64,000 nucleotides of DNA from SURF-13 sp041695325. GTDB lineage: Bacteria; Pseudomonadota; Gammaproteobacteria; SURF-13. Made by a program: the position numbers and the translations under genes. The notes under the pieces were generated by a model. It was not told where the DNA came from and did not search any database. It saw nothing but the letters and a program-made list of their open reading frames with translations. Below, one piece after another: positions 41,651 through 49,210 of the stretch (the stretch's first letter is position 1; every line of letters begins with the position of its first letter). The stretch is taken from contig JBGFRC010000019.1 in assembly GCA_041695325.1 (NCBI GenBank), forward strand, positions 5,452 to 69,451. Direction: 5' to 3'.

Positions 41651-41760
41651 GTCATTGCGACGCGCTGATGATCGCCTTTAGCCGAGCTCGCCTTTGGCTG
41701 CGAGCAGAGCATGGCGGAAAGCAATCCGGCCTGAAAGGTTACTTCGTTCCCCGCAATGAC
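41651..41760. repeat. GTCATTGCG ... CGCAATGAC inverted repeat
   Basis: Perfect 9-bp terminal inverts 110 bp apart (GTCATTGCG and CGCAATGAC), with AAGCAATCC and TACTTCGTTCC inside. These are the hallmarks of a widely dispersed bacterial repeat (CGTCATTGCGA...GAAGCAATC). The surrounding 41509-41850 holds no gene I can support; a 79-codon open frame over this repeat has no protein-like features. Confidence 0.6.
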
Positions 41761-41851
41761 AATTAATCAGCGTTCCCCTGCAATAAATATTTCACAAATG
41801 TTTAATATACTTGGCCGGTTCATGACCGATTGAGTAAGGCGGAGAAGTTAA

Positions 41852-42142
41852 ATGAGCAAAGACCGTCTGTTTCTGGAACTCTCCACCCCGGCGGGAAATA
41901 TCATCAGGGTGGGTGACATTTACATCAATGAACAGGGCATTGAGCTCAAGGTGACAAAAATCCTGAAGCCGGGCGGGGAGAGCGGCGTATACGTGGAGAT
42001 GGCCCCCACGGACGAGCGCTTGAACGACGCCTGCTGGCAAGGCTATTTACTGGTGCTCGCAGACCCCGTGTCGGAAGGAGCCGTGAAGCGCACCCCGCGC
42101 GTCTATATAGAAGACATGGACAAGCTGATGCCGGCTGCATAG
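41852..42142 (+). CDS. Small conserved-looking protein of unknown function
   Basis: A 96-residue soluble, acidic protein starting MSKDRLFLELSTPAGN. The ATG has a GGCGGAG ribosome-binding site at about 8 nt. Beta-strand-rich text (IIRVGDIYINEQGIELKVTKIL, GVYVEMAP, YLLVLADP) suggests a small beta-barrel such as an SH3- or PilZ-like fold, but I do not recognise a family. No signal peptide or membrane segment is present. It precedes the EAL/GGDEF gene by 78 nt on the same strand and might be cotranscribed. Codon use is like its neighbours, so it is likely a real gene. Confidence 0.7.
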   Translation: MSKDRLFLELSTPAGNIIRVGDIYINEQGIELKVTKILKPGGESGVYVEMAPTDERLNDACWQGYLLVLADPVSEGAVKRTPRVYIEDMDKLMPAA

Positions 42143-42220
42143 CATCGTCATGGCGTGAACCCGGCGCTTGGCGGCCGGAATTGTTTCCACGCCGAACTTG
42201 ATCTATGATAGAACGTAAGC

Positions 42221-44065
42221 ATGGCTACTCACCACGTTGAGCAGCACGTCCCCCCTTCCGCCGATCAGCCGGAAGCGCAGAGGGCGCAGGCCGGGATGCT
42301 CCATGACATCATGGGGCAGCGATTGCTCACCCCCTTGTTTCAGCCCATCGTCACCTTTCCGGACGGTGCGATTTACGGTTATGAAGCCCTGATCCGCGGC
42401 CCATCGGACAGCGTGCTGCATACGCCGGGTAATTTGTTCGACACCGCGCTGCGCTCCGGGCAGCTTTCCAGGCTTGACCTGCTGTGCCGTCAAATCACCT
42501 TGCGGTCTTATAAGGAACAGCGTCTCGCCGGCAAGCTGTTTCTGAACATCAATCCGGCCACCCTGTTGCAGCCCGATTTCAAGCCCGGCCTCACCCTGCA
42601 ACACATGGCGGAGCTGGGAATAGGGCCGGAGCAGGTGGTGATGGAGATTACCGAGCACACCCCGGTACACGACTATACGGTGTTGCACAACGCGGCGCTG
42701 CATTACAAAGCCATGGGTCTGGAAGCGGCCATTGACGACCTGGGCGCGGGTTATGCTGGGCTGCGGTTGTGGTCGGAGCTGCGCCCCGATTACGTGAAGA
42801 TAGACATGCACTTCGTGCAGGGTATCCACGAAGACAAGGTCAAGCGCAAGTTCATCCAATCCATCCATGAAATCGCGCAGACGCTGAATTGCAAGGTGAT
42901 CGCCGAGGGCATAGAAACCAAGGAGGAATATCTCGCGGTTCGGGAGCTCGGCATCCTGATGGGACAGGGCTACTATTTTTCCCGCCCGCACGCCATCGCG
43001 CCCCGGATGCTGCCGCAGGGCGTAATGACGGCCGGGCGCATGCGCAACGCGCACTTTTATCTGCGCAGCTCACAGCGTTTCAGCACCACGGCGGCGCTCG
43101 TCCTGGTGCGTGCGCCCATCCGCCCCGATCTGCCGTTTCAGGAAGTGGGCGAGCTGTTTTGCGGCGCGCCGCAGTTAAGCTCCATTCCCGTGGTGCGCGA
43201 GGACAACGTGCCGGTCGGCCTGGTGCGGCGTAACCAGTTCATGAACGTCTACGCCAGCCGTTACGGGCGCGAGCTGCACGGCAAGAAACCCATTGCGCGC
43301 TTCATGGACAAAAAACCCCTGATCGTGGATCAGAATCTGCCGCTGGAGAAGCTGAGCAAGCTCGTCACCAGCGAATCGGGGATGCAGATGAACGATGAAT
43401 TCATCATCACCGCGCGCGGCCAATACGTCGGCGTGGGCACACTCATCGACCTGCTGCGCAAGATCACCGACCTGCAGGTGCGCAACGCCCGCTACGCCAA
43501 CCCGCTTACCCTGCTGCCCGGCAGCGTGCCCATCAACGAATGTCTGGACGGCTTGCTGCAAAAGCGCTGGGGCTTCGTCCTGTGCCATTGCGACCTGGAC
43601 AATTTCAAACCCTTCAATGACGTCTATGGTTACACCCGCGGCGATGAGGTGATTAAATTGCTCGCCGATATTCTCGTTGAGCATGCGCATGACAAGCACG
43701 ACTTCGTAGGCCACATCGGCGGCGACGATTTTATCGCGGCGTTTTTGAGCCAGGACTGGCAGCAGCGCTGCCGTTCCATCCTGCAGCGCTTCGAACGCGA
43801 AATCCCACGATTCTACGACGCCGAGCACCGCGCGGCGGGGGGCATGTGGGCCAAGGATCGGCGCGGTCATGAACTGTTTCACCCGCTCATGAGCCTCTCC
43901 ATCGCCGCCGTGGAAGCGCCCGCCGGACGCTTTTCCTCACATCACGAAATTTCCGCGCGCGTCAGTGAAATCAAGCACCTCGCCAAGAGCATGAGCGGCA
44001 ACAGCCTGTTCATAGACCGCCGCACGGTGGACTGCTCAGCCGGCCAATTGCCGCTTCCAAATTAG
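42221..44065 (+). CDS. Bifunctional c-di-GMP protein: EAL domain, CBS pair, GGDEF domain
   Basis: A 614-residue cytoplasmic protein with an unusual order. The EAL phosphodiesterase domain (about 30-265) is first, with YGYEALIRGP (Glu55), LNINPATLL, MEITEH, IDDLGAGYAGL (Asp172-Asp173), VKIDMHF (Lys193), IAEGIETKEE (Glu229) and MGQGYYFSRP all present, so it is probably active. A tandem CBS-like region (about 285-415) follows, then a GGDEF domain (about 420-570) whose signature reads GGDDF. No RxxD inhibitory site precedes it. It probably degrades c-di-GMP under control of a ligand bound by the CBS pair. MshE in the same window is a candidate c-di-GMP effector. Confidence 0.9.
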   Translation: MATHHVEQHVPPSADQPEAQRAQAGMLHDIMGQRLLTPLFQPIVTFPDGAIYGYEALIRGPSDSVLHTPGNLFDTALRSGQLSRLDLLCRQITLRSYKEQRLAGKLFLNINPATLLQPDFKPGLTLQHMAELGIGPEQVVMEITEHTPVHDYTVLHNAALHYKAMGLEAAIDDLGAGYAGLRLWSELRPDYVKIDMHFVQGIHEDKVKRKFIQSIHEIAQTLNCKVIAEGIETKEEYLAVRELGILMGQGYYFSRPHAIAPRMLPQGVMTAGRMRNAHFYLRSSQRFSTTAALVLVRAPIRPDLPFQEVGELFCGAPQLSSIPVVREDNVPVGLVRRNQFMNVYASRYGRELHGKKPIARFMDKKPLIVDQNLPLEKLSKLVTSESGMQMNDEFIITARGQYVGVGTLIDLLRKITDLQVRNARYANPLTLLPGSVPINECLDGLLQKRWGFVLCHCDLDNFKPFNDVYGYTRGDEVIKLLADILVEHAHDKHDFVGHIGGDDFIAAFLSQDWQQRCRSILQRFEREIPRFYDAEHRAAGGMWAKDRRGHELFHPLMSLSIAAVEAPAGRFSSHHEISARVSEIKHLAKSMSGNSLFIDRRTVDCSAGQLPLPN

Positions 44066-44126
44066 CCCGAGGACGCAGAAAAAATCCTCCCCCGGCTTTT
44101 CTGGCAGCCTGCCGAAAATCCCCGCC

Positions 44127-44160
44127 TTGTAACACAACTGTAATGTTTTTACACTTTAAT
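44127..44160 (+). promoter_or_regulatory. Pho box and -10 element of phoB
   Basis: TTGTAAC-ACAA-CTGTAAT (44127-44144) is a 7+4+7 direct repeat resembling CTGTCAC/CTGTCAT, followed after exactly 10 bp by TTTAAT (44155-44160). The geometry equals that of the phoX site, implying autoregulation of phoB by phosphorylated PhoB. It starts 66 nt before the GTG start codon. Confidence 0.6.
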
Positions 44161-44192
44161 AGTCATAAACGGCAGAGACCCATCCAGCCACC

Positions 44193-44957
44193 GTGGCCAA
44201 TACGATACTGATCGTGGATGACGAGCCGGCCATCTGTGAGATGACCGGCTTCGCGCTCGCGCGCGCGGGCTATGACCACAGCGAGGCGCACAATGCCGAA
44301 CAGGCGCAGGCGAAAATCAACGCCGAACCTCCGCTGTTGATCCTGCTCGACTGGATGCTGCCGGGCTTAAGCGGCCTGGACTTCGCGCGCCGCCTGAAAC
44401 GCGAGGAGGCGACGCGCGCGATACCCATCATCATGCTCACCGCGCGCGGCGAAGAGGCCGACAAGATCAAGGGCCTGGAAACCGGCGCCGACGATTACAT
44501 CACCAAGCCGTTCTCGCCCAATGAGCTGCTGGCGCGCATCCGCGCGGTGTTGCGCCGCACCGCGCCTCAGGCCACCGACGACGCCGTTGAAATCGCCCAC
44601 CTGCATCTTGATCCCGCCAGCCACCGCGTGAGCTCGCGCGGGCACGCCGTGGACATGGGGCCCACGGAATTCCGCCTGTTGCATTTTTTCATGACTCACG
44701 CCGGGCGCGTGTACAGCCGCAGCCAATTGCTCGATCTGGTGTGGGGCAGGAACGTCTACATCGGCGAGCGCACCGTGGACGTGCACATCCGCCGTCTGCG
44801 CCTGGCGCTGAAGAAATACGGTCACGACCACCTGATAGAAACCGTGCGCGGCTCAGGTTACCGCTTCTTTGCGCCAGCCCAAACCCCCCAGCCGTTCGAC
44901 AAGCTCACGGCCACCTCCTTTGAAAAAGGGGTCGAGCGTAAGCGAGGGGGGACTTAA
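44193..44957 (+). CDS. phoB: Phosphate regulon response regulator PhoB-like
   Basis: A 254-residue OmpR-family regulator. The receiver has the acidic pair in ILIVDDEPAICEM, phosphoacceptor in LLDWMLPGLSG and the conserved Lys in DDYITKPFSPNELLARI. The winged-helix DNA-binding domain includes PTEFRLLHFFMTHAGRVYSRSQLLDLVWG and RTVDVHIRRLRLALKKYG...VRGSGYRF. A GTG start at 44193 gives the family N-terminus. The last 23 residues (FDKLTATSFEKGVERKRGGT) derive largely from a dispersed repeat, and the stop TAA coincides with a stem-loop element. phoR, normally next, is missing. Pho boxes here and at phoX support the PhoB identity over other OmpR regulators. Confidence 0.85.
   Translation: MANTILIVDDEPAICEMTGFALARAGYDHSEAHNAEQAQAKINAEPPLLILLDWMLPGLSGLDFARRLKREEATRAIPIIMLTARGEEADKIKGLETGADDYITKPFSPNELLARIRAVLRRTAPQATDDAVEIAHLHLDPASHRVSSRGHAVDMGPTEFRLLHFFMTHAGRVYSRSQLLDLVWGRNVYIGERTVDVHIRRLRLALKKYGHDHLIETVRGSGYRFFAPAQTPQPFDKLTATSFEKGVERKRGGT
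44915..44955. repeat. GC-rich repeat forming the PhoB C-terminal tail
   Basis: CACCTCCTTTGAAAAAGGGGTC and the following GAGCGTAAGCGAGGGGGGAC are a partial copy of the CCCCTTTGAAAAAGGGG repeat class also found inside rsmD and upstream of mshA. It is translated as SFEKGVERKRGG at the end of PhoB, beyond the conserved domain. Confidence 0.5.
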
Positions 44958-45249
44958 GGAAGCTCCGAATAAGTCCATCCTGCGACGCACAGGGATGTGC
45001 TAGTGTCGCGGGAGGCAGGATGCCGTGAGCGACTACTTCTCAGGGCACGGCCGCTCCTGCGCATCCCTGCGCCCGTCTGCCTGCTGCAGGCAGGCGGCAT
45101 TGGGGCGTCCCTGCCCGGCAAAAAGCAAAAACGCGGCTATATGATTTCTTGTGGCGCTTTTCTTCATTTTTCAAACACGTATGTGTATGGAAAAAGGGCG
45201 GTGCGTCCCTGCACCGCACGGAACCTCTGACTTAATCAGAGGTTCCTTA
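44955..45249. repeat. Stem-loop element, copy 6 (AGGAAC/GCTC-type), at phoB stop codon
   Basis: A 295-bp element between two TTAA tetranucleotides (44954-44957 and 45247-45250). Terminal inverts are GGAAGCTCCGAATAAGTC and, on the other strand, GGAACCTCTGATTAAGTC. Inside are long imperfect hairpins, including a CTGCCTGCTGCAGGCAG core, a GCAAAAACGC/GGCGCTTTT stretch, TTCAAACACGTATGTGTATGGAA and GGTGCGTCCCTGCACC. The 3' part matches copy 3 in order. The phoB stop codon is the TAA of the first TTAA. With the DNA to 45326 this stretch holds no gene. Confidence 0.72.
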
Positions 45250-45276
45250 AAGAATTTTATGTCAAGAAAATAGACC

Positions 45277-45305
45277 TGACCCCATTGGGTTTGACCCCAT
45301 TGGGT
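45277..45305. repeat. Two direct copies of TGACCCCATTGGGT
   Basis: The 14-mer TGACCCCATTGGGT occurs at 45277-45290 and again at 45292-45305, between copy 6 and the M48 peptidase stop codon. It is related to the GGGGTCAGA repeat at 17976. On the minus strand it lies directly after the M48 gene. Confidence 0.55.
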
Positions 45306-45326
45306 TCAGGTTCTCCAATCTGCGGG

Positions 45327-46535
45327 TTATTGCCCCACTACCTGGCAATAACGCTCCAGATATTGTTTGGCGAGGGTATCGCTTTCACACGCCCACACTT
45401 CTCCTTCGCTCCCCTCGATATAGCCCAGCACCACCGACCCCTGCAGCGCCCCCGCCATCGTGACGGTGATGATCCCGCCTTCGCTCACCACGATGGACTG
45501 GATATTTTTGCCATAGCCGTCCGTTACGGGCAGGTTGAGCTCTTCATTGCTGTTGGGCAGGGCGTTATTATCCAGACGGTAGGTGTCAATGGTGGTCTTC
45601 ACGTGGCCGATTTCGACGAAGACGTCCGCTACGTTGGCGCGTGTTTGAAACTCTTGATACGCCGGAAAGGAAATCGCGGCGAGGATACCGATGACCACCA
45701 GTAAAATAATCATCCCGCCCGCCGCCCCTCGGCCCAGCCCCAGGCGCGGAATAAACAGCGCCAGCAGCCAGGCGAAAAAATTGCGCCCCGGCAGGCGCAG
45801 CGGCTGCTTGGCAATCAAGGCATCCAGCGTGGCCACGCGCTTGGTGAGCCAGGGATAGTCGCCGATCAGCTCATGAAAGGACATCCAAAAACCGCGTGTG
45901 TCCTGGGCGGCATAGTGCTGATGACTGAGCGTACGCCAGCGTTTGGCGCCCGCCGCCAGCGCCGCTATCCCCGCTTTTGCATCATTCGGATCGGTGACAC
46001 AGGCAAGACCGTAGCGATCACAGGTGTATTCACGCGCCCTGGAGTAGCCCGCGCCGAGCAGCGGCAGCATGCTCGCCGGCCAGGTGAATACATGCCACTT
46101 GAGGTGGCCGCGATGTACGTGCCCCAGCTCATGGCCGATATAAAAGTTAAGGGCGCCCGGTTGCGCCTCCAGCGCGTCGGCGAGCTCGGAATAGAGGGCG
46201 ATGAAATTACGCCCCAGGAAGCGCGTGGCGAAGGCGTTGAACGCTCCGTCGGAGCGCAGCAAATAGGCATCAGGAATTTTGTTGATGCCCAGCCTGGCGC
46301 AGCAGGCGGCAACGCGCTCATAGAGATCGGGAAACTGTTGCGCGGTGATCTTGACCGCCGTTCCCTTCAGATAAGAAATAAAAGCCGACCGGAAAAACAG
46401 ATAAAAGATAAAAGCCGCCGCCGCGTAGATCAGCGCGATGCCGGAGGTAACGGCGATTACACCCATCCAAATCAACAGTGAGATGACAACCAGAGTCCAG
46501 AACAACGGTTTCTCGTGTTTATAGACCAGGTTCAT
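45327..46535 (-). CDS. M48-family membrane metallopeptidase fused to a pilin-like C-terminal region
   Basis: A 402-residue protein. Two membrane segments near the N-terminus (residues about 13-54) precede an M48/HtpX-like domain with zinc motif HELGHVHRGH and the third-ligand region REYTCDRYG. A third segment (GGMIILLVVIGILAAISFPAYQEFQTRANV, about 280-310) looks like the helix of a type IV pilin but lacks the GFTLIE cleavage site and Glu5. It is followed by a pilin-like globular end with two cysteines (VWACESD...YLERYCQ). It is probably a quality-control protease of the inner membrane. The ATG at 46535 has a GGAGG seven bases upstream; codons before it are not family-like. Confidence 0.82.
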   Translation of the reverse strand: MNLVYKHEKPLFWTLVVISLLIWMGVIAVTSGIALIYAAAAFIFYLFFRSAFISYLKGTAVKITAQQFPDLYERVAACCARLGINKIPDAYLLRSDGAFNAFATRFLGRNFIALYSELADALEAQPGALNFYIGHELGHVHRGHLKWHVFTWPASMLPLLGAGYSRAREYTCDRYGLACVTDPNDAKAGIAALAAGAKRWRTLSHQHYAAQDTRGFWMSFHELIGDYPWLTKRVATLDALIAKQPLRLPGRNFFAWLLALFIPRLGLGRGAAGGMIILLVVIGILAAISFPAYQEFQTRANVADVFVEIGHVKTTIDTYRLDNNALPNSNEELNLPVTDGYGKNIQSIVVSEGGIITVTMAGALQGSVVLGYIEGSEGEVWACESDTLAKQYLERYCQVVGQ

Positions 46536-46618
46536 AAACGACCCTCCCTCGGTTATCAAACGCCGGCTGCAGCCGCTCATCATTCCGCCCCCCTGGAGCG
46601 GTGTCAAGCGCGGCGTTT

Positions 46619-47665
46619 TCAGCCCAGCCCCGCCCCAAGCGCGCCGCCTATTAAATAAGAGACTGCGCCCGCGCCGGCGCCGATCAGCACCATGCGTGCG
46701 CCGCCCCGCAGTGCGCGGCGGCCGGTGAACAGGCTCAACACCGCGCCCACCGTAAACAGGCTCAAGGCGGCAATCCCCGCGCTGAGCGGCACGGCGCCGG
46801 CCGTCTTCACGTTTAAAACAAACGGCGCAAGCGGAATCAACGCCCCCGCCGCGAAGGCGAGAAACGAAGACAGCGCCGCGCGTGAAGGCGAGCCGAGCTC
46901 GGACGGATTCAACCCCAGCTCCTCGCGCGCCAGGGTGTCCAGCGCGTGCTGCGGATGTTTCAGCAAGCCGCGCGCGAACTCACGCGCCCGCTCCATGTCC
47001 GCGCCGCGCGCCTGATAGATGAGCGCAAGCTCCTCGGCCTCCGCGTCGGGATATTCTTCCAGTTCCTCGCGCTCCAGCGCGATCTGGTATTCATACATTT
47101 CACGCTGCGAACGCATGGAGACATACTCACCCGCCGCCATGGACAAGGCGCCCGCCAGCAGGCCCGCAATGCCGGTCAGTAAAATAATCCCCGCATCCGC
47201 CGTCGCGCCCGCCACGCCCATGATGAGGCTGGTATTGGAGACCAGGCCGTCATTGACGCCGAACACGGCGGCGCGCAGCGTACCGCCGCTGTTCACACCT
47301 CGGTGCCGCTGACCGAAGTCTTGCACCGAGGCGGGCATGGGATGCCCCGCAGCGGCGCCGTAGCCGGCGCTGTAAACCGACAGGCCGCGTACCTTGGCCG
47401 CGGCGAGCACCGGGCGCAGCGCGCGCGGGCCGAACCAGCGCAGCAGCCGCGCCACCAGGCGCACGCGCAGGGAGGGATGGAATTCGTCGGCAACGGGGGT
47501 GGCGGCCTCACGCGCCTGCTGCGCCCAGATGCGCGCCTGCGCTTCGGCGGCCTCGGCCAGCTTTTGGAACAGCGCGCTCTTGACCGGATCACGCTCTGCC
47601 TGCGCCAGCACACGGTAAAGATACGCCGAGCGCATCTCCTCGGCCCAGCTTTCGATTTGCGACAT
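46619..47665 (-). CDS. VIT1/CCC1-family transporter with N-terminal ferritin-like domain
   Basis: A 348-residue membrane protein. Residues about 1-55 (EEMRSAYLYRVLAQAERDPVKSALFQKLAEAAEAQARIW) form a short ferritin/rubrerythrin-like helical hairpin with acidic residues that could bind iron. From about 120 onward is a VIT1/CCC1 domain (RAAVFGVNDGLVSNTSLIMGVAGA, LLAGALSMAAGEYVSMRSQREMYEYQI, a cytoplasmic helical hairpin, then three C-terminal segments ending AGAVSYLIGGALGAGLG). Such proteins export or sequester Fe(II)/Mn(II). It is divergent from xseB and precedes the M48 gene by 83 nt. Confidence 0.88.
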   Translation of the reverse strand: MSQIESWAEEMRSAYLYRVLAQAERDPVKSALFQKLAEAAEAQARIWAQQAREAATPVADEFHPSLRVRLVARLLRWFGPRALRPVLAAAKVRGLSVYSAGYGAAAGHPMPASVQDFGQRHRGVNSGGTLRAAVFGVNDGLVSNTSLIMGVAGATADAGIILLTGIAGLLAGALSMAAGEYVSMRSQREMYEYQIALEREELEEYPDAEAEELALIYQARGADMERAREFARGLLKHPQHALDTLAREELGLNPSELGSPSRAALSSFLAFAAGALIPLAPFVLNVKTAGAVPLSAGIAALSLFTVGAVLSLFTGRRALRGGARMVLIGAGAGAVSYLIGGALGAGLG

Positions 47666-47737
47666 ATCCCCGCCCCGCCATTGCCGCGCCCGCCTTAACT
47701 AGGCTAACATGCCAAGCCTCACCGGACAATTTGTCTT

Positions 47738-47974
47738 ATGCCCAAGAAACCACCGCTGGATTTTGAACAAGCCTTGAAGGAGCTGGAGGCGCTGGTCGAG
47801 CGCATGGAGCAGGGCGAGATCAGCCTGGAGGACTCGCTCAAACACTTCGAGCGCGGCATCGAGCTCACGCGCGCCTGCCAGAGGGCCCTGCGCGAGGCGG
47901 AGCAGAAGGTGCACATCCTCATGGAAAAGGACGGTGCGTCGCGCATCGAGCCTTTTGAACCGGAGGAAGAGTAG
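47738..47974 (+). CDS. xseB: Exodeoxyribonuclease VII small subunit
   Basis: A 78-residue helical protein with the signature FEQALKELEALVERMEQGEISLEDSLKHFERGIELTRACQRALREAEQKV, which fits XseB. It binds XseA to form the single-strand exonuclease. It is followed by ispA and dxs, the classic xseB-ispA-dxs order. The acidic C-terminus (IEPFEPEEE) is family-typical. Confidence 0.94.
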   Translation: MPKKPPLDFEQALKELEALVERMEQGEISLEDSLKHFERGIELTRACQRALREAEQKVHILMEKDGASRIEPFEPEEE

Positions 47975-48009
47975 GCGCCCCTTTCCTCCCGCGTCGCGAT
48001 CAATTATTC

Positions 48010-48900
48010 ATGTCACTTGAAGCGCTGCTCAACGAGTATCAGGCGCGCGTTGAGCGCGCGCTGAACGATTGTCTGCCGCCAGCCGACTCCGCTCCCGCGG
48101 AGCTGCATCGCGCGATGCGCTATGCGGTGCTCGACGGCGGCAAGCGCATCCGCCCCGCCCTGGTGTACGCCGTCGGAAGCGCGATGGGCGCCGAGGCGGC
48201 CGCGCTCGATGCGCCCGCCTGCGCGGTGGAGCTGATACACGCCTATTCGCTGGTGCACGATGATCTGCCCGCGATGGACAACGATGACCTGCGCCGCGGC
48301 AAACCGACCTGCCACAAGGCGTTCGGCGAGGCGACCGCCATCCTCGCCGGCGACGCGCTGATCGCGCTTGCGTTTCAATTGCTTGCCCACGGTGCGCCGC
48401 CCTCGGTCACCGACTCCATGCGCGTGAAGATGATTGAAACATTGGCGCAGGCCAGCGGCTCGCATGGCATGGCGGGCGGACAGGCGCTGGACCTCGCGGC
48501 AGTCGGTAAAAATCCAAGCCTGGCCGAACTGGAGTTGATGCACGTACAGAAAACCGGCACGCTGATCCGCGCCAGCGTGTTGCTCGGCGCCTATTGCAGC
48601 CGAGACGCGGATCAGGCCTTATTGAGCAAGCTTGACCGCTACGCCAAACGCATCGGGCTTGCGTTTCAGATTCAAGACGACATCCTGGATGAAACCGGTG
48701 ACACGCAAACCCTGGGCAAACTCCGCGGCGCGGATCGCGCGCGCAACAAGCCCACCTATCCCGCGCTGCTCGGCCTCAGCCAGGCCAGGCAAATCGCCTG
48801 TGACCTGCGTGACGCAGCCCTGGACAGCCTGACGGGCCTGGACGGCCGCGCCGACGCGTTGCGCCGGCTCGCGCACTATATCGTGGCCAGGACAAGCTAG
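48010..48900 (+). CDS. ispA: Farnesyl diphosphate synthase
   Basis: Condenses DMAPP/GPP with IPP to farnesyl diphosphate in the isoprenoid pathway. The 296 residues include GGKRIRPALVYA, the first aspartate-rich motif (LVHDDLPAMDNDDLRRGKPT), GDALIALAFQLLA, and the second aspartate-rich motif (FQIQDDILDETGDTQTLGK). It lies 35 nt after xseB. Its stop codon TAG coincides with the TA edge of a stem-loop element, which separates it from dxs by 310 nt; usually the two are adjacent. The C-terminus lacks the usual few residues after RTS but looks functional. Confidence 0.95.
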   Translation: MSLEALLNEYQARVERALNDCLPPADSAPAELHRAMRYAVLDGGKRIRPALVYAVGSAMGAEAAALDAPACAVELIHAYSLVHDDLPAMDNDDLRRGKPTCHKAFGEATAILAGDALIALAFQLLAHGAPPSVTDSMRVKMIETLAQASGSHGMAGGQALDLAAVGKNPSLAELELMHVQKTGTLIRASVLLGAYCSRDADQALLSKLDRYAKRIGLAFQIQDDILDETGDTQTLGKLRGADRARNKPTYPALLGLSQARQIACDLRDAALDSLTGLDGRADALRRLAHYIVARTS

Positions 48901-49136
48901 CAGGCTGTTGAGAAACAGCCTGCGTGCGGTGCAGGGGCGAGCAGCACTGCTGCGAGCGGGCAAGCCAAGGATGGCTTGCCCTGGTCTTGCAAGCGAAGCA
49001 GGATGCGAGAGCGCCGCAGGCACCGCCATTTTTCAAGCACGCTTCATGTGCTTGAAAAATGAAGCAAAGCGAAAATGATACTGTTCGCTTTGCGAGTTGA
49101 AAAAGCCCATGGAAGGGCTTTTTCAACAACCTGCTA
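48898..49136. repeat. Stem-loop element, copy 7 (GCAGG-type), between ispA and dxs
   Basis: A 239-bp element bounded by TA. The ends and three inner hairpins are nearly identical to copy 4 (37718-37892). The second hairpin is enlarged by about 64 bp, containing a nested GGGCAAGCCAAGGATGGCTTGCCC stem. The first TA with the first G forms the ispA stop TAG. The remaining bases up to dxs (49137-49210) are leader/promoter DNA; no gene is seen. Confidence 0.78.
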
Positions 49137-49210
49137 GGGTACCCCGGCATTCGGCAATGTGTTAAAGTGACACTTCGCAGTCAGCCGTATCACTCGGTCA
49201 GCGCCACCTC

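Noticed and set aside
41527..41766. 79-codon open frame as a small gene
   Set aside because: It runs through the GTCATTGCG...CGCAATGAC repeat, has no ribosome-binding site, and its translation lacks protein-like periodicity.
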